The notes: generated by a model from the letters alone, not told the origin. Numbered from the stretch's first letter, positions 13,953 to 30,147 are shown. The stretch is 64,000 bases of DNA from Amorphochlora amoebiformis (GCA_054601695.1 BAAHQB010000004.1:1116001-1180000), one strand, 5' to 3'. Numbers and translations: made by a program.

Positions 13953-14620
13953 CGTATACAATAATGTACCTTATCAGCTTCAGTGTAAGGGTTCATTCCA
14001 GATCCTTCTGTGATGGCTGACGTACTCGCAAAAATGAGGGTCTGAGAGCTCTTCATTCTACTTGCCAACCTCATTGGGGTCTCGACGTTCTCCTCGTACA
14101 CCATAGTCGGGTGGCGATCACAGACTTTGCGCCCTGTGAACCCCCCAAGAAAAACTACTACATCGAACGAATGCAAGGTTTCATCTGGGATCTCGTCAGC
14201 AGACTTGTGTACGATGATGCCCTGGCGACTCGGGATGCGCGGGTTGCGATCATATCCCACCACAGTGTGTACATGGCTCAGATGGTCGTATAACGCTGTC
14301 CCAACGTAACCACCAGCCCCTATGACAGCAATACGCTTTCCCGATCCGAAAATACTTTTCTCGATGTCATCAAATGCCATGCTCCTGGAGCTGTCGATGA
14401 GAAAAGAATGTTGAATGACAAGGCCCATGCTGATGATGAATGCCAACCACCGCGGGGTCGTGCCCATGACACACCGATCTGTACACGGCACCGTCATAGC
14501 GGATGTATTCTGACAGTTCCAGTAGCAGTACTTGCAGGAAGATAGGCAAAATAAATACCAACAAGTAATTATGAAGGCATAGAAGTCTATATGCAAGTTA
14601 GGTAGATCTCGAAACAACAT
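10109..14620 (-). CDS. NAD-dependent epimerase / zinc-binding C-methyltransferase / glycosyltransferase-like fusion, 1104 aa
   Basis: Predicted sugar-modifying multidomain enzyme. Exons in transcript order: 14620-13970, 13795-12590, 11813-11649, 11566-10673, 10507-10109, all phase 0. A hydrophobic segment near residues 57-75 suggests a signal anchor, although the start Met is uncertain. The Rossmann epimerase domain shows GAGGYVG at 101-107 and a YTREK (YxxxK) motif at 231-235. The methyltransferase follows: CPVC/CKVC zinc pairs (C416, C419, C459, C462), the SAM motif VLEIASNDG near 515-523, [15 protein letters not shown] near 731, [10 protein letters not shown] near 756 and LAWNFWKEI near 796, the order seen in NDP-hexose C-methyltransferases. 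From about 870 a GKFKNDE...WIRHH segment resembles family 2/92-type glycosyltransferases. The expected acidic motif reads SSSDFLVV, so catalysis there is doubtful. The C-terminus is unassigned. Confidence 0.88.
10581..10706 (-). repeat. 52-bp duplication of the exon 4 end and its splice donor
   Basis: An identical 52-bp segment occurs at 10581-10632 and 10655-10706, separated by (TA)n. The right copy is the real 3' end of exon 4 of the fusion gene plus its GTATAAG donor. The left copy lies inside the following intron and still carries an intact exon end and donor. Confidence 0.92.
11925..12001. repeat. (TA)n microsatellite
   Basis: About 75 nt of uninterrupted TA in intron 2 of the fusion gene. 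It is typical of the arrays that fill most introns here. Confidence 0.95.
12228..12415 (+). repeat. Interstitial CCCTAA array, antisense in its host gene
   Basis: About 30 CCCTAA-type units with point variants on the + strand, inside intron 2 of the - strand fusion gene. The sense strand here is TTAGGG, the opposite of most intronic arrays in this window. Confidence 0.92.
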
Positions 14621-15364
14621 CGAAAGAAGTGTACCCTTTAATATAATTTGATGTTAGTATTACTGACTTCCTAAAAATAAGGCTACAAATAGTGAGGATG
14701 GAACACAAGAATTTAATAAGATTAGAAACGATAGGAAAAAAATGTCAGGAGAGCCGGGCGTTGGTCTCTGTCCTCCTCATCCCATCTCTCTCCTTTTCGT
14801 GTTCTTTGACTCCAATTATCTCCAATCTTTATCACCCTCCTCCATCTATCTCTCCTCTATCCTATGCATCTCCCACCTTCATATGCTATCTTTCTCTCTC
14901 TCTCTTCTCTATCCTTCTCTCTTTTTGCCTCGTTCATTCTTGGGGGTGGACTTTACGATGCTCTTCATTTTGAGTGTTTAAGTATAAATATCACTTGTTA
15001 GTAGTCTGTATATATATATATATATAAATATATAATATATATATATATAATATTATATATATGTATATATATATATATATATAATTGTATGTTATAATTA
15101 ATGTTATAAATATATATTTATTTACATATATTTTATGATATTATTATTATTAATACAATTACACAAAAGTAGAAACAATTGTTCTTTTATATCTAATTAT
15201 AAATTTATAACCATGTAAACAATATATATATATATATAAATTTATATATATATATATATATATATAATATTATATATATATATATATATATATGTCATGT
15301 AATATTATACATGTAATATTATATAATACAAATAGACAATTTTATTACACTCCATTACTATTAA

Positions 15365-15401
<37 letters not shown>

Positions 15402-15445
15402 GCCATATATGTATATACATGTTTACAATGTTAATAATATATATG

Positions 15446-15489
<44 letters not shown>

Positions 15490-15524
15490 ATTGTAGTCGC
15501 CTAACTATATTCAATATTATATAT

Positions 15525-15566
<42 letters not shown>

Positions 15567-15696
15567 CGCATACGTATCATATAAGATTGTGTATAATATT
15601 ATTTATGTAATATTATATAATATTACAATGTGTAATATTATACATGAAATATTGTATATGTCTGTACGGATAGAGACTTTTTAAATACACTATATG

Positions 15697-15746
<50 letters not shown>

Positions 15747-16495
15747 TATATGGCATTGACATCGGCATGCAACATAATTGTAATTTGCTTCTGTAAATAT
15801 ATGCATAATTGATTAAAACCTTATTATCATGATTGCGACTGTATAACACGTACACGGAGATTTATAACCCATTTTATGGGGTATACAACCTGCTAGTGCA
15901 GGCACATCAAACGTGAAATAATTGTACACGGTGAACCACCAGCGAGTGGATGTGGGTTCATAATATGTAGTCCGGGTCACGACCAATCAGAACATGTGTG
16001 TTGGCCTCTAATGATGCACTGTGGTTGCGTAAAACAAGATTCTAAAATTATCCGTAGAGCACGCATACTGGCCGTGTAAATGTGTACATTTGTGTTCACG
16101 ACCCGCTGAAGCACACATGCCTATCATAAAAATATATGTTTGCGGTCTACGGCTGTGAGATAGTGTATACAAGCCGTGTAAGTACTCATCCATGCAGCCT
16201 TGATCTGCCATGCGGGCTACACGGTGTTGTGTCACGCACAATCTACACGTGTCAGAGCTAACCCTCTAACAGTATATTAGAGGTTAAGAAGGTTGGATCT
16301 GTGGTAATTTTACCATATCCCGGCTTCAGGAGATTCCCCCCACAAGTTGGGCACAGAACGAAGCAAAGCGGCGCCATACGAAGCGAAACGTGGGCGTCGA
16401 AAAGGTGGGCGGAAAAGAATTCCTACGTGCCTCGCGTTCAATCCCGTAGAAAATCTCACTTTCCCATACATCCAAAATTTGCTGAAATCAGGACA
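14621..16495. other. Intergenic region between divergent genes
   Basis: It contains a CT-rich stretch (14760-14940) next to the start of the - strand fusion gene, TA/TAAT-rich sequence (15010-15750), and unique sequence (15750-16490) before the membrane-protein gene. No exon is recognised. The promoters of both flanking genes should lie here. Confidence 0.5.
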
Positions 16496-17326
16496 ATGAA
16501 AGCCTCGAAAGCTCTTCGGTCGAAGGCATCGGCCAACCCGCGTGCGTTCATGCTCAAGAACGCGCGTACCACCCAGGCTGAGCTCTATAAAGCCGCTACC
16601 AGGGGAATTCGAGACCCTGAGTGTTGTGGGGGCTCGTGTAGAGGGTTTTTCGAGATTTTCTACGGAGACAGAGATCGTTGCAAAGTGTCACTGTTGTGCG
16701 CAAACTCGACAATGTTAGTGTTCGGCACCACTTTATTTGTCGTCAACCTTTCGGTTCTTTCTTTGGACATGGGCGATATCCTTCGAACGTGGGCGTTTAT
16801 CGGTATGATTGCCGACGGTGCGCTCTGCATAACACAAGGCATCGTCGGGCTGGTATGTGACATCTCAAATTTCAACCCGGTCTACTCCGCACGATTTATC
16901 GAGAAGGATACCCACATTTCCTATAAGTATGAAAAATCCAAACTTCTCGTCCATCAGGTATTCTTGTACGCGTGCAACGGCGCGAAATCCGACGAGTTCC
17001 TCTCGACAACGGCTCTGCCTCTATCCTATTTAGTGCTCGAGCTCTCATGTTTGATCATCAACCTGCTGTTCACGCTGGCCAACATGGCACTAGCTATTAA
17101 GGTTAGGGTGTGCTCGAAAATTAGGGGTTGCAAACGGTTTTGGGGGAAGGATGTTTGGAGAGGCGTCGGAAAAGTATCACACTGCGAGCGCCCAGAATGA
17201 CTATATTTCAGCGTGCATGATGCTTAACTATTATAATTTTTTGGGGTGGATTATCAGGTGGAGATCACAAAGCAATTTTCAGACGAAACGCAGTTTGTGT
17301 TAGAGATCAACTACGTTTTGGGGTAG
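16496..17326 (+). CDS. Uncharacterised membrane protein, about 224 aa
   Basis: I do not recognise the family. The model has exon 1 at 16496-17101 and exon 2 at 17258-17326, joined in phase 0 (AAG|GTTAGG ... TTATCAG|GTG) and ending at a TAG. The N-terminus is basic and rich in Lys, Arg and Ala. A Cys-rich CCGGSC segment sits near 43-48. Hydrophobic segments near 66-90, 97-121 and 172-200 predict at least three membrane spans. Unspliced reading would instead end at 17200 with a basic tail. An in-frame ATG exists upstream at 16301, but the sequence before 16496 looks non-conserved and Arg-rich. Unlike its neighbours, this gene has one long exon and no TA-filled intron. Confidence 0.62.
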
Positions 17327-17842
<516 letters not shown>

Positions 17843-18142
17843 ATGCTTGCGCACTCTGCCTATCACTTCCTCCTTAATCCTTGGCTATATACCCCGTACG
17901 TTGCTACAGAGGTATATAAGCATTTGTGTATGAATAAATGTAGCAACACATATACATACATTTTGGTGTGTTCATACATTACCTATATATGTACATATAT
18001 ATATATATGTATATACATAGTATATACATATATATATGTATATATATAACATATATATATACATGCATATATACGTATTTATTATGTATATATATGTATG
18101 TATATATATATATATATATGTATATAACATACATAAGTATAC

Positions 18143-18177
<35 letters not shown>

Positions 18178-18676
18178 GGTTGACGATATAATGCTGGAGG
18201 ATGAGAAGACGATGAAGATATGGGTAACTCTGATACAAACATATATAAGCCGATATACATACCTCCAGACATTATTCTATCATACATATATATATATATA
18301 TATACATGGATGTTCACAAGTATACCTATCACTTAAGACATACACATACAACATATTCGGCTCTTCGTAACCCAAAATATTTACCCAAAATACCCGAACC
18401 CTCTAAAATACAAATATCCACGTCTGAGCGTTGAGTTATTTCTCCCTTAATCCTAAAAACATAATCAATAAAAATCAGAAATATCCTAGAATATTTCTCC
18501 CTCTCCTGAGTTATTTTTCTCCTACAGGGGGATAATATTAATTCGGCTTACGGTACCGGCTACATCGGTGCGTGGGATGGCCACGCTGCCCTCTCCCTTG
18601 TCAAATCTTACAAGGAGGTCATGCATCTCCGTATCTAGTTTTTGTGCATGTAGTAATGCATCATACTATATACAAG

Positions 18677-18741
<65 letters not shown>

Positions 18742-19847
18742 TATAGATATATAATATGCATACGTTCTATATATATAATATATATATATATATATACATA
18801 CGTATATACATAAGTATATAAATATGTATATTTACAATAAACTATAACCGAGCTAATAACATAATTTAAACCTAGCCGGATCCCTAGTAACATGATTGCC
18901 AACTAACCGTACCTCTATCCCTAGTCTGTAACACGATTCTGAACCTAACCGTATCCCTAACCCTAGCCTGTAACATGAGTGTAAACCGAACCGTATCCCT
19001 AACCCTAACCTGTAACATAAGTCTAAACCGAACCGTACCCCTGACCCTAACCTGTAACACGATTCTGAACCTAACCGTATACCTAACCCTAGCCTGTAAC
19101 ATGAGTGTAAACCGAACAAACCGAACCGTACCCCTGACCCTAACCTGTAACACGATTCTCAACCCAACCGTATCCCTAACCCTAGCCTGTAACATGAGTG
19201 TAAACCGAACCGTATCCCTATCCCCAACCTGTAACATAAGTGTAAACCGAACCGTACCCCTGACCCTAACCTGTAACACGTAAACCTAACCGTATCCCTA
19301 ACCCTAGCCTGTAACATGAGTGTAAACCGAACCGTACCCCTGACCCTGACCGTAACACGATTCTAAACCTACCGTATCCCTAACCCTAGCCTGTAACCTG
19401 AGTGTAAACCAAACCGTATCCCTGACCCTAACCTGTGACACGATTCTAAACCTAACCGTATCCCTAACCCTAGCCGGTAACATGAGTGTAGACCGAACCG
19501 TATCCCTGACCCTAACCTGTGACACGATTCTAAACCTAACCGTATCCCTAACCCTAGCCGGTAACATGAGTGTAGACCGAACCGTATCCCTGACCCTAAC
19601 CTGTAGCATGAGTGCCTGTAACATGAGAGTAAACCGAACCGTATCCCTAACCATAGCCTGTAACATGAGTGTAATCCTAGCAGTAATTCTGCCCTGAATG
19701 TAAAGATGACTGTATCCCTTACCCTAACCTTAATCGTAGGCGATGACGGGCGACGCTAAGTCTCGCATTCCTTATGTTCGGGGTGTGTATACATAGATAT
19801 GTGGGTTTGTATTTGTTATATGAATTATACGTATATATGTATATACG

Positions 19848-19881
<34 letters not shown>

Positions 19882-20022
19882 GACATATATTTATATATAT
19901 ATAATTATATACATGTATATGTATATATACATATGTATATATATATATATATATATTGCATGTATGTATGTATATGTGTGTATATTTATGTATAAATTAA
20001 TGAATAACATAGACAATAATAC

Positions 20023-20065
<43 letters not shown>

Positions 20066-20126
20066 AACATATATTTATATATATATATATAAATATATGT
20101 GTATGCGTGTGTATATATAGATGTAC

Positions 20127-20182
<56 letters not shown>

Positions 20183-20482
20183 GCATATTATTCTATATGT
20201 ATATAGTATTATATATTTATATATATATATATATATATATTAATATAATACATATACATAGATATATATATATATATAATATATATATAAATAAATATTA
20301 TAACGTTTGTCAGGTGTCTTACTCCGCATCGATCAAGTTGAAGCAAAACGTATAAGAAACAACACTTACTACCCAAACTTATTAACAAAACAACACTTTT
20401 TACCCAAAGTTCTTAACTTTTCGCCTTTGTCTCGAAATCCCGCTCACTAACACCAAGGGCTGCACTGTGGGCGCTCTCATCC

Positions 20483-20575
<93 letters not shown>

Positions 20576-20592
20576 ATATGTGTATATGTGTG

Positions 20593-20641
<49 letters not shown>

Positions 20642-20920
20642 GTATATAATATATGTGTATAGTATATAGAAATGCATATATATATATATATACAAAATCC
20701 ATATTACATATATATATATATATATAATATTTATATATATATATATATGTAGTATGTATAATATATATGTATATATATATGTATGTATGTATGTGCGGGT
20801 AATGTGTATGTGTGTGTATTTCTATCTCTAAGTGTTGTGCGTGTGTATGTATAAATGGTGTATTTTTATTATGTATGTATCTATGATGGACGTATATGTG
20901 TATATTTTATCGTTTATATA

Positions 20921-20951
<31 letters not shown>

Positions 20952-21133
20952 TGCATATACATATATATATATATATTTTATATTTAAATATATACTACAC
21001 AGGCGCTAATCCTGATGCAAAGATGGAGGAGGACAAAAAGCTGGACCGTATGGAGGTATACATTGATTTATACAGCATAATATATACATATAAATGTATG
21101 TATATATACAACATGATATCTACACACACACAT

Positions 21134-21185
<52 letters not shown>

Positions 21186-21216
21186 TGTATATTTATTCAT
21201 AAATATATGTCAAGTT

Positions 21217-21287
<71 letters not shown>

Positions 21288-21393
21288 CAGGCTGGCAAAA
21301 AGTGTCTGGAGCCCGTAGCCTTAGTGTTTATCACTGTAGTAGAACGGTCAACCCAAACCTTAACCATACCTCCAGCCTTAGCTATGTATGTAC

Positions 21394-21438
<45 letters not shown>

Positions 21439-21446
21439 TATACATT

Positions 21447-21479
<33 letters not shown>

Positions 21480-21483
21480 GTTG

Positions 21484-21518
<35 letters not shown>

Positions 21519-22176
21519 TATGTATATATATATATATATGTATATGTAAAAACATATATATATATATAGTTATATGTATATATATATATGTACATTATAT
21601 GTACACCCTTATACATCTGTATACTTGTAGGTTCGATCTGGCAAAGTATGTATCGGGGCCTTTTGGCAAAGTGCTGTCGTGGTGCTTTGGGATGCACTCT
21701 TGGAATGGGGTATATAGATACTTCTACACATACATATGCATGTAATATATATATATATATATATAGATATATATTACGTATCTCAAACAGTATGTATACA
21801 TGTACATGCTAAAACCTCAACAATAAACCTTTTTCCTTCACCCCCCCACCTCTCTCAGCGCTCCCCCCTTTTCATGCTCCGTCTTTTCTGATACACACAT
21901 CGCCCCTTCCTCCTCCTCTTTCACTCTCCCTTTCGCTCGCAACTGCCACTGCTTCGCTCTCCATTCCTCTGTTTCAATCCGAACCTCCCTCTTCTCGCGT
22001 CCTTTGGTCAATTCTTTCTCCCTTGTCTGACCGCTTTTGGACTGTGTCTTCGCCCTTCGGTCTGGTTGAGAATCATTCCTCCTAACGGCTTGAAATTCGT
22101 TCTCTTACCTCTTATATATGTATGTATATATGTATGTGTGTGTGTTTGAATATACGCATATGTATGTATGTATGTA

Positions 22177-22216
<40 letters not shown>

Positions 22217-22579
22217 CATATCTGTACAGTTGTTGTGTGTACGCTGGGGCCTGGTAGGATTCCAATGGCCGTTTCATGGAGGGTAAATACATATATATGT
22301 ATATATATATATATATATGTATATACATATGTATATAAAGAAGTAATATGTTAACTATGGTTCATTTGTTCTAATATTTAAGTACACACCCATACATGTA
22401 TATATATATATATATATCTATATATATATATATATATGGAAGGCTGCGACAACATTTATATATATCTGTGCATATTTATCTGTACATATTTATATACATA
22501 ATATTGTATATAAATATATATGTATATATATATATGTATATATATAATATATATATATTCGTGTGTGTGTGGTGGTGTG

Positions 22580-22621
<42 letters not shown>

Positions 22622-22677
22622 TATATATTCCATTTAATATATATATATATATTTATATATAATATGTATGTATATAT

Positions 22678-22712
<35 letters not shown>

Positions 22713-22830
22713 GTACCTTTGTATTTAATTTATAATACTTATACGTATACATATATATATATATATAATATATATATATATAAGTATGTATATATATAAA
22801 AAATATATATAATATATATATATATATATG

Positions 22831-22883
<53 letters not shown>

Positions 22884-23120
22884 TATATATATATATATAT
22901 TATACATCAATATGTATATACACATACATACATATATATATATATATACACATACACATACACATATATAACTAGAATCTTTATGATGAGGAGATCACGG
23001 GAACCACTAGAGGATATGGCCAAGGTTAATATTATTATCAAGTGCATAAAAGCATTCTTTATATATATATATATATATAGATATATAATTTTTAATATAT
23101 ATATATATATATAAACATAT

Positions 23121-23160
<40 letters not shown>

Positions 23161-23332
23161 TAAAATATATATATATATATGCGCATATATACGTATATAT
23201 TCGTATGTACGAGAGTAAATACATACATATATACATACATACACATATATGTATATACATACATATATATATATATATATAAAATATATTCATATGTACG
23301 AGAGTAAATACATACACACATATGTATATATA

Positions 23333-23410
<78 letters not shown>

Positions 23411-23967
23411 AATATATGTATATATACATATATATAATCTCCAGGTCCAACGCTCCCTCGTAGTATGGAATCGCCTTCAAACCAAACCGTGCACAGTAAT
23501 CACCTAACCCCTACCGTCACCGCCAATACATAATCAAACCGTCTCACACCCTCCAAACCATATGCATGCTTACAAATACCTGATAGATTTAAATGCCTTC
23601 TATTCATCTTCAGGTGCTAATGTCTCCCTGTTACGAGACCCAGGTTCTCTAAGCCTAATGAGATCAAATCCAACTCGCTTTCATCTCTGCCTCTAACCCA
23701 AAACCCTACTATAACCCTAAACCCAACCCTAACACTAACTAACCCTAGCCCTAGCCCTAGCAGTAGCCCTAATCCTATCTTTGTCTCTCGAACCCTTGCC
23801 TAGGCTAAACTCTAATATTAACCGTAACGCTATCAGCTCGACTCGTGGGCGTTTAAGAAGGCGCAATTCTTGAATCTTGAGGTGGATATGCAAATATATA
23901 TGTATTTTGTATGTATACATATATGTATATATATATATATATGTACATATATATACACATACATATG

Positions 23968-24057
<90 letters not shown>

Positions 24058-24438
24058 TATTTGTATATATATACATACATATATACATATATAATATATA
24101 TATACATATATTTATATTTATATTTATATGTGTATATACTGTATAATAGATACGTATATAACTGCATATTTCTATACATACACATGCATACATACAACAT
24201 ATGCGCAAATACATATATATATATATATATACATATATACATAATATGTAATATATATATATATATATATACATATATATATTACATAGGTTGGCCCAGC
24301 AGTTATCGTTGATCTTCGCCGATACAAAGGCAAAGAGAGAAACAGACAAACCTCTAATCCTTACTCTCACCCTAAACCTACCCTCACCTGTCCCTCACCC
24401 TAACCCTCACCCTCACCCTAACCCTCACCCTCACCCTA

Positions 24439-24494
<56 letters not shown>

Positions 24495-24756
24495 CCTACC
24501 CCGAGAAACGAACCCAGCACTCACCCTTACCTAATCCTAACATTAGCCCTAATTCTAATCCTATTCCACTCAGGCATGGACTACAAGACATTTCAGCGTT
24601 TGGCACTTAAGAAGGTAGTTATATTGGATATTTGAATATATAGGTATACATATATATATATATATATATACATATACATACATATATCGGACATTTGAAT
24701 ATATGATATACATTTTATTAGATACAGTTGGCAGTGAAGAAGATATATACATGTGC

Positions 24757-24808
<52 letters not shown>

Positions 24809-25250
24809 GTGTATGTATATATATATATAATATAAAACGTAGGGTAATCGTCGAAATCATGCCTCCTTCTTCCAGAAGAAAGGTCTTAACACACACATAT
24901 ATATACATGTAATATATATATATATATATATAATATACACATACATATACATAATATATATATACATGCATATAACATTCAAACTTCAACCCTAATCCCA
25001 AGGCGGAACCTATGTCGTGAGCCGAGAATTCAAGGATTTTGACAAGGATTTCGATAAGCGTAAGTATTACTCTGTTCTTTCTGTTCGGGTTATGGGAGGG
25101 AAAGAGAGAAGGAAGGAGAAGAGAATGGAGGGAGGGGAGGGAGGAGAGGGCAGATCGAGTCTCTTCCGGTGACTTATATTTCTATCTTCCAATGGATTTG
25201 GTGTGTGTGTGTGTGTGTCTGTGCTGGTTCGTGTATATGTATGTACACAA

Positions 25251-25285
<35 letters not shown>

Positions 25286-25320
25286 AGTATAAATATTTGA
25301 TATAATGTTTACATATACTC

Positions 25321-25392
<72 letters not shown>

Positions 25393-25913
25393 TATATATA
25401 TATATATATATATGTATATAATATATGCAGTACACGCCAACTTGTGCGCATCGACGGCCACTGCGAGGGTTGGAAGAGGCGAAGTAAGAGATCGTTAAAC
25501 ATGGTTATATATGTGATATATCTGGGTATCGTTATATATGTGATATATCTGGGCATGGTTATATATGCGATACATCTGGGCATGCTTATATATGTGATAT
25601 ATCTGGGCATTGTTATATATGTGATATATCTGGATATCGTCATATATATGATATATCTGGCCATGGTTATATATGTGATATATCTGGCAAAGTATATATG
25701 TGCTATATCTGGGGTATCGTTAGATATGTGATATATCAGGGCATTGTTAATATGTGATATACCTGGGTATGTTAAAGACTATTATATCTATTATATCTCC
25801 TGTGTACGTGGGATACTATGCTGTGTTATATACGTGCCGTGGATATTGTTAAAACTTGTTATTTATCCTGTATATATGTGGGATGTTCCATATTTTAATT
25901 GTATTTTTCGTAT

Positions 25914-25967
<54 letters not shown>

Positions 25968-26618
25968 CATGTGTATATATATTATGTCTAAATACATATG
26001 TTTATACAATCTATGTATGTGTGTATGTATAATATAGAATACAAATATATATATATATATATGTACATATACACACAATCAGGTCCCACTTCTATGTCCA
26101 GTGACTTCGGGTGTCGTAAGGTTTGTGAATACACTAAATGCTTTTTATGCATAAAATATGCGTATATACATATGTTTAGAATTTATATACATATGTGTAT
26201 ATATATGTATTAATAAGTATATACAAATAGGAGTCTATCAGAGACCCACCTGAAGATCTATCGCAGACAATTTGGCATTCGTGTTAAGGGTAAATATAGC
26301 GACTGTATGTAAACATCTAAATATAAAATGTAGTATTTTTTACGTATATCTATATATATGTGTATATATGATATGTAGATATTTAGACATATATACTCCT
26401 ATATAGCGAGATAGATAGAGAGAGATTGTAATAGGTAAATGCATATATATATATATGTATACACATATTAGGCGAACCCGCAGGGGCAGCGATGTTATTT
26501 GAGTTTCCAGGCACTAAGTTGATGACCAGTGATATGCAGGTACATTCATACTAAATACATTCTCTCTCACTCTTTCATCTTTTGTTTACAATGCATGTAT
26601 GAATATATGTATATGTGC

Positions 26619-26662
<44 letters not shown>

Positions 26663-26797
26663 TATGTATATATATATGTGTGTGTATATATATATACATA
26701 ATATGTATATATATGTATATATATATATATATACCTATATATATATTATATGCATGTTGATGTGTATACTTCATGCTTTCTCTCCCTGATTCTCATC

Positions 26798-26840
<43 letters not shown>

Positions 26841-27217
26841 AACATATGAGATAGATGTAATAGAATATGAATATACATATATATATATATGGAAATATAC
26901 TTATTCCTGGTACGTCCAGACCACGATATTCTCCTCTTCCGTCTAATGTTCAATCAAAATTTATATACTGTTACATACACTATATTAACTAAAATCATTT
27001 GTATATTATATCTCATATACACACGTCATAATAACAACAATATACAAATATACAATCAAATTCATATCATATCATGTACACACGTTATAGAAATAACAAT
27101 ATGCAAACATACAACATAGGGTCTGAAGCATGACATCGCGCGCCCAGCGCATGCCTACTTTGCCATGTTGGCCTTGACGGTACATATATATGTATTAGAT
27201 ATAAATCCCTACATGCA

Positions 27218-27250
<33 letters not shown>

Positions 27251-27488
27251 GATATATATATATATATATTCTAGCACGTCACAAGTAACGTAGTTAGCGT
27301 ACATACTTATAGAAAGAGCCTGCAACAACAATATATATGTATAAACAATATTATATATTACGTATTTTTGATATGCACATAGAAATATAAATATATATAT
27401 ACGCATGAGTTTGTATATATTTGCGTGATTTGATGTGTTTGTTTCATTCCGTATGTGTGGTTTTAACATATTATCGTTGTATATATAT

Positions 27489-27519
<31 letters not shown>

Positions 27520-27701
27520 GTGTATATATATATATATACATACCTAAGGTGGAACTAATATATATATATATATATATATATAGATATATGATATATATAT
27601 GTAATATATATATATATACATACATACCTAAGGTGGAACTATGTCTGAAGGAAGGCATCGATTTCCTCGATTTTGGACCTACGACTCTAGATCCTAAGGC
27701 A

Positions 27702-27770
<69 letters not shown>

Positions 27771-28502
27771 ATATACATATATATATGCACAATATATTTT
27801 ATATTATACATACACACCTACATATACATATATATATACATATATATATATACATATATTATATATATACGGATTATATACGCCAATATGCACACATATC
27901 TACTACTTAGCTCGACGTAGGCGGTCGTTTAATTCCTTCGCGCGCTGGGTACTACACACACTCCATGATTCTAAGGTCAGGTTAGCCCTTCTTCTGATCC
28001 TCCTCTTATCTCACACACCCGCACACATACACACACACACATACATACAACACACACACACACAAGGAACACACATACACACACAGACACATACATACAT
28101 ACACACACACAAATACATGCACACACACACACCAACACACACACACATACACACTACACATACACAAACACACACACACACATACACACACACACACACA
28201 TCAAACCCTCTCTCTCTCTCTCTTTTCTCCATGTCAACCTTTTTCACTCTCTTCTATGTCAATTCATTCTCTCTTTCGGGTTCTATGTCTGTTTCTCTCC
28301 CTCTCTCTTTTTGTGCCCTCTCATTCTCTCTGTCTGTCTCTTCAGGGTAAATAATTTAAATATTTATATATAGGAAATTATGTGTTTGTATTTATTCTTG
28401 TGTGTGTATATAATACTATATATACATTTATGAAAAATGTACGTATATATACATGATATATATGTAAGGTCAACTATATAACTTTTCCCTGTTTCACTTT
28501 AT

Positions 28503-28537
<35 letters not shown>

Positions 28538-28638
28538 GTATATGTATATATATGTACATACATACACATATATAATATATAGACATATTTTTATATTTAC
28601 TTAGATACATAGATACATACGTACAAAGATATACATAG

Positions 28639-28694
<56 letters not shown>

Positions 28695-28854
28695 TTACAT
28701 AATATCCATCTATCCTCTCGCTCTCACGAAGCCCAGAACATTCTTCCTCTCCCTGCCCTCTTCGGTCTCTCTCTCTCGCCCTCTCCTTATCTCTGTCTGC
28801 TGCCCGTATCCTCTCGCTTGCTCTGTAGTCCAATATGCATATTTAAGGATATAC

Positions 28855-28941
<87 letters not shown>

Positions 28942-29386
28942 GTATAAACTAGGTCGTATATTCAAAATGGTCTGGAGAGATTCAAGGCTCTTAATGCTGA
29001 GGTATACCTTCATTTATGTGACAACGGATATATATATATATATACATAATGTATATACATTTATACAATATATATACATACATATATATATATATATGCA
29101 TATATATATGTATATATATATGTATATATAATATGTACGTATTATTTATATATTTATGTTATATATGTATGTATATGTACATTTGTATGTATATGAATGA
29201 ACGTATACTATATATACATAATATATATACATAGATATATATATATATATATAGTTATATATGTATATGTATAAATATATATATATATGTGTATATTATA
29301 TCAATTTGTGCATATCAATATATATATATATATACATGTATACATATACATATTACATATACATATATATATATATGTTCGTATAT

Positions 29387-29435
<49 letters not shown>

Positions 29436-29739
29436 CCAACACATGTTTAGGTCGAAGAGAGACTCAAGGCGGAGGAAAAGGCAACCCCAACCCTAACCCT
29501 AACCCTAACCCTAACCCTAACCCTAACCCTAACCCTACCCCAACCCTAACCCTAACCCTAACCTAACCCTAACCCTAAACCTAACCCTAACCCTAACCCT
29601 ACCCCAACCCTAACCCTAAGCCTAACCCTAACCCTACAACTCGAGAGACTTACTTATTGCACGACTAGTCCCCTAGCGTATATATATATATATATAGATA
29701 TATATATATATATATAAAGTGGTATAGATATCATACATT

Positions 29740-29787
<48 letters not shown>

Positions 29788-30110
29788 ATATATATATACA
29801 TAAATATGTATATATATATTATCCACGCATAATATATCCTATCTTATAGTCTCATACAAATTCACACACCGAACCAATTAATAGCGCAAATATCAACCCG
29901 TAATCATATGTTGATATAAACAAATAATATAATCAACGTAACAGAGATATAAGAAATATTCCTCTGTGTGTGACAGCGGAGGGTGACATGCATGTGTAAA
30001 TGTAAGCTATGTACGAGCAGAAGGAGGGCCATTTCTGGGCGTACGGTCAGCCATATGTTGTTGAGGACTTCCAGTATTGCACTGAGGTTGGTTTATCAAT
30101 AATACATGTT

Positions 30111-30147
<37 letters not shown>

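Noticed and set aside
16301-16495. N-terminal extension of the membrane protein from ATG 16301
   Set aside because: Arg/Ser-rich sequence without features. The ATG at 16496 gives a compact protein. Kept only as an alternative.
18853-19697. Long + and - strand frames with periodic LQVRVR or [10 protein letters not shown]
   Set aside because: Tandem repeat of decayed telomere units. Both strands are open because of periodicity, and no splice partner fits.
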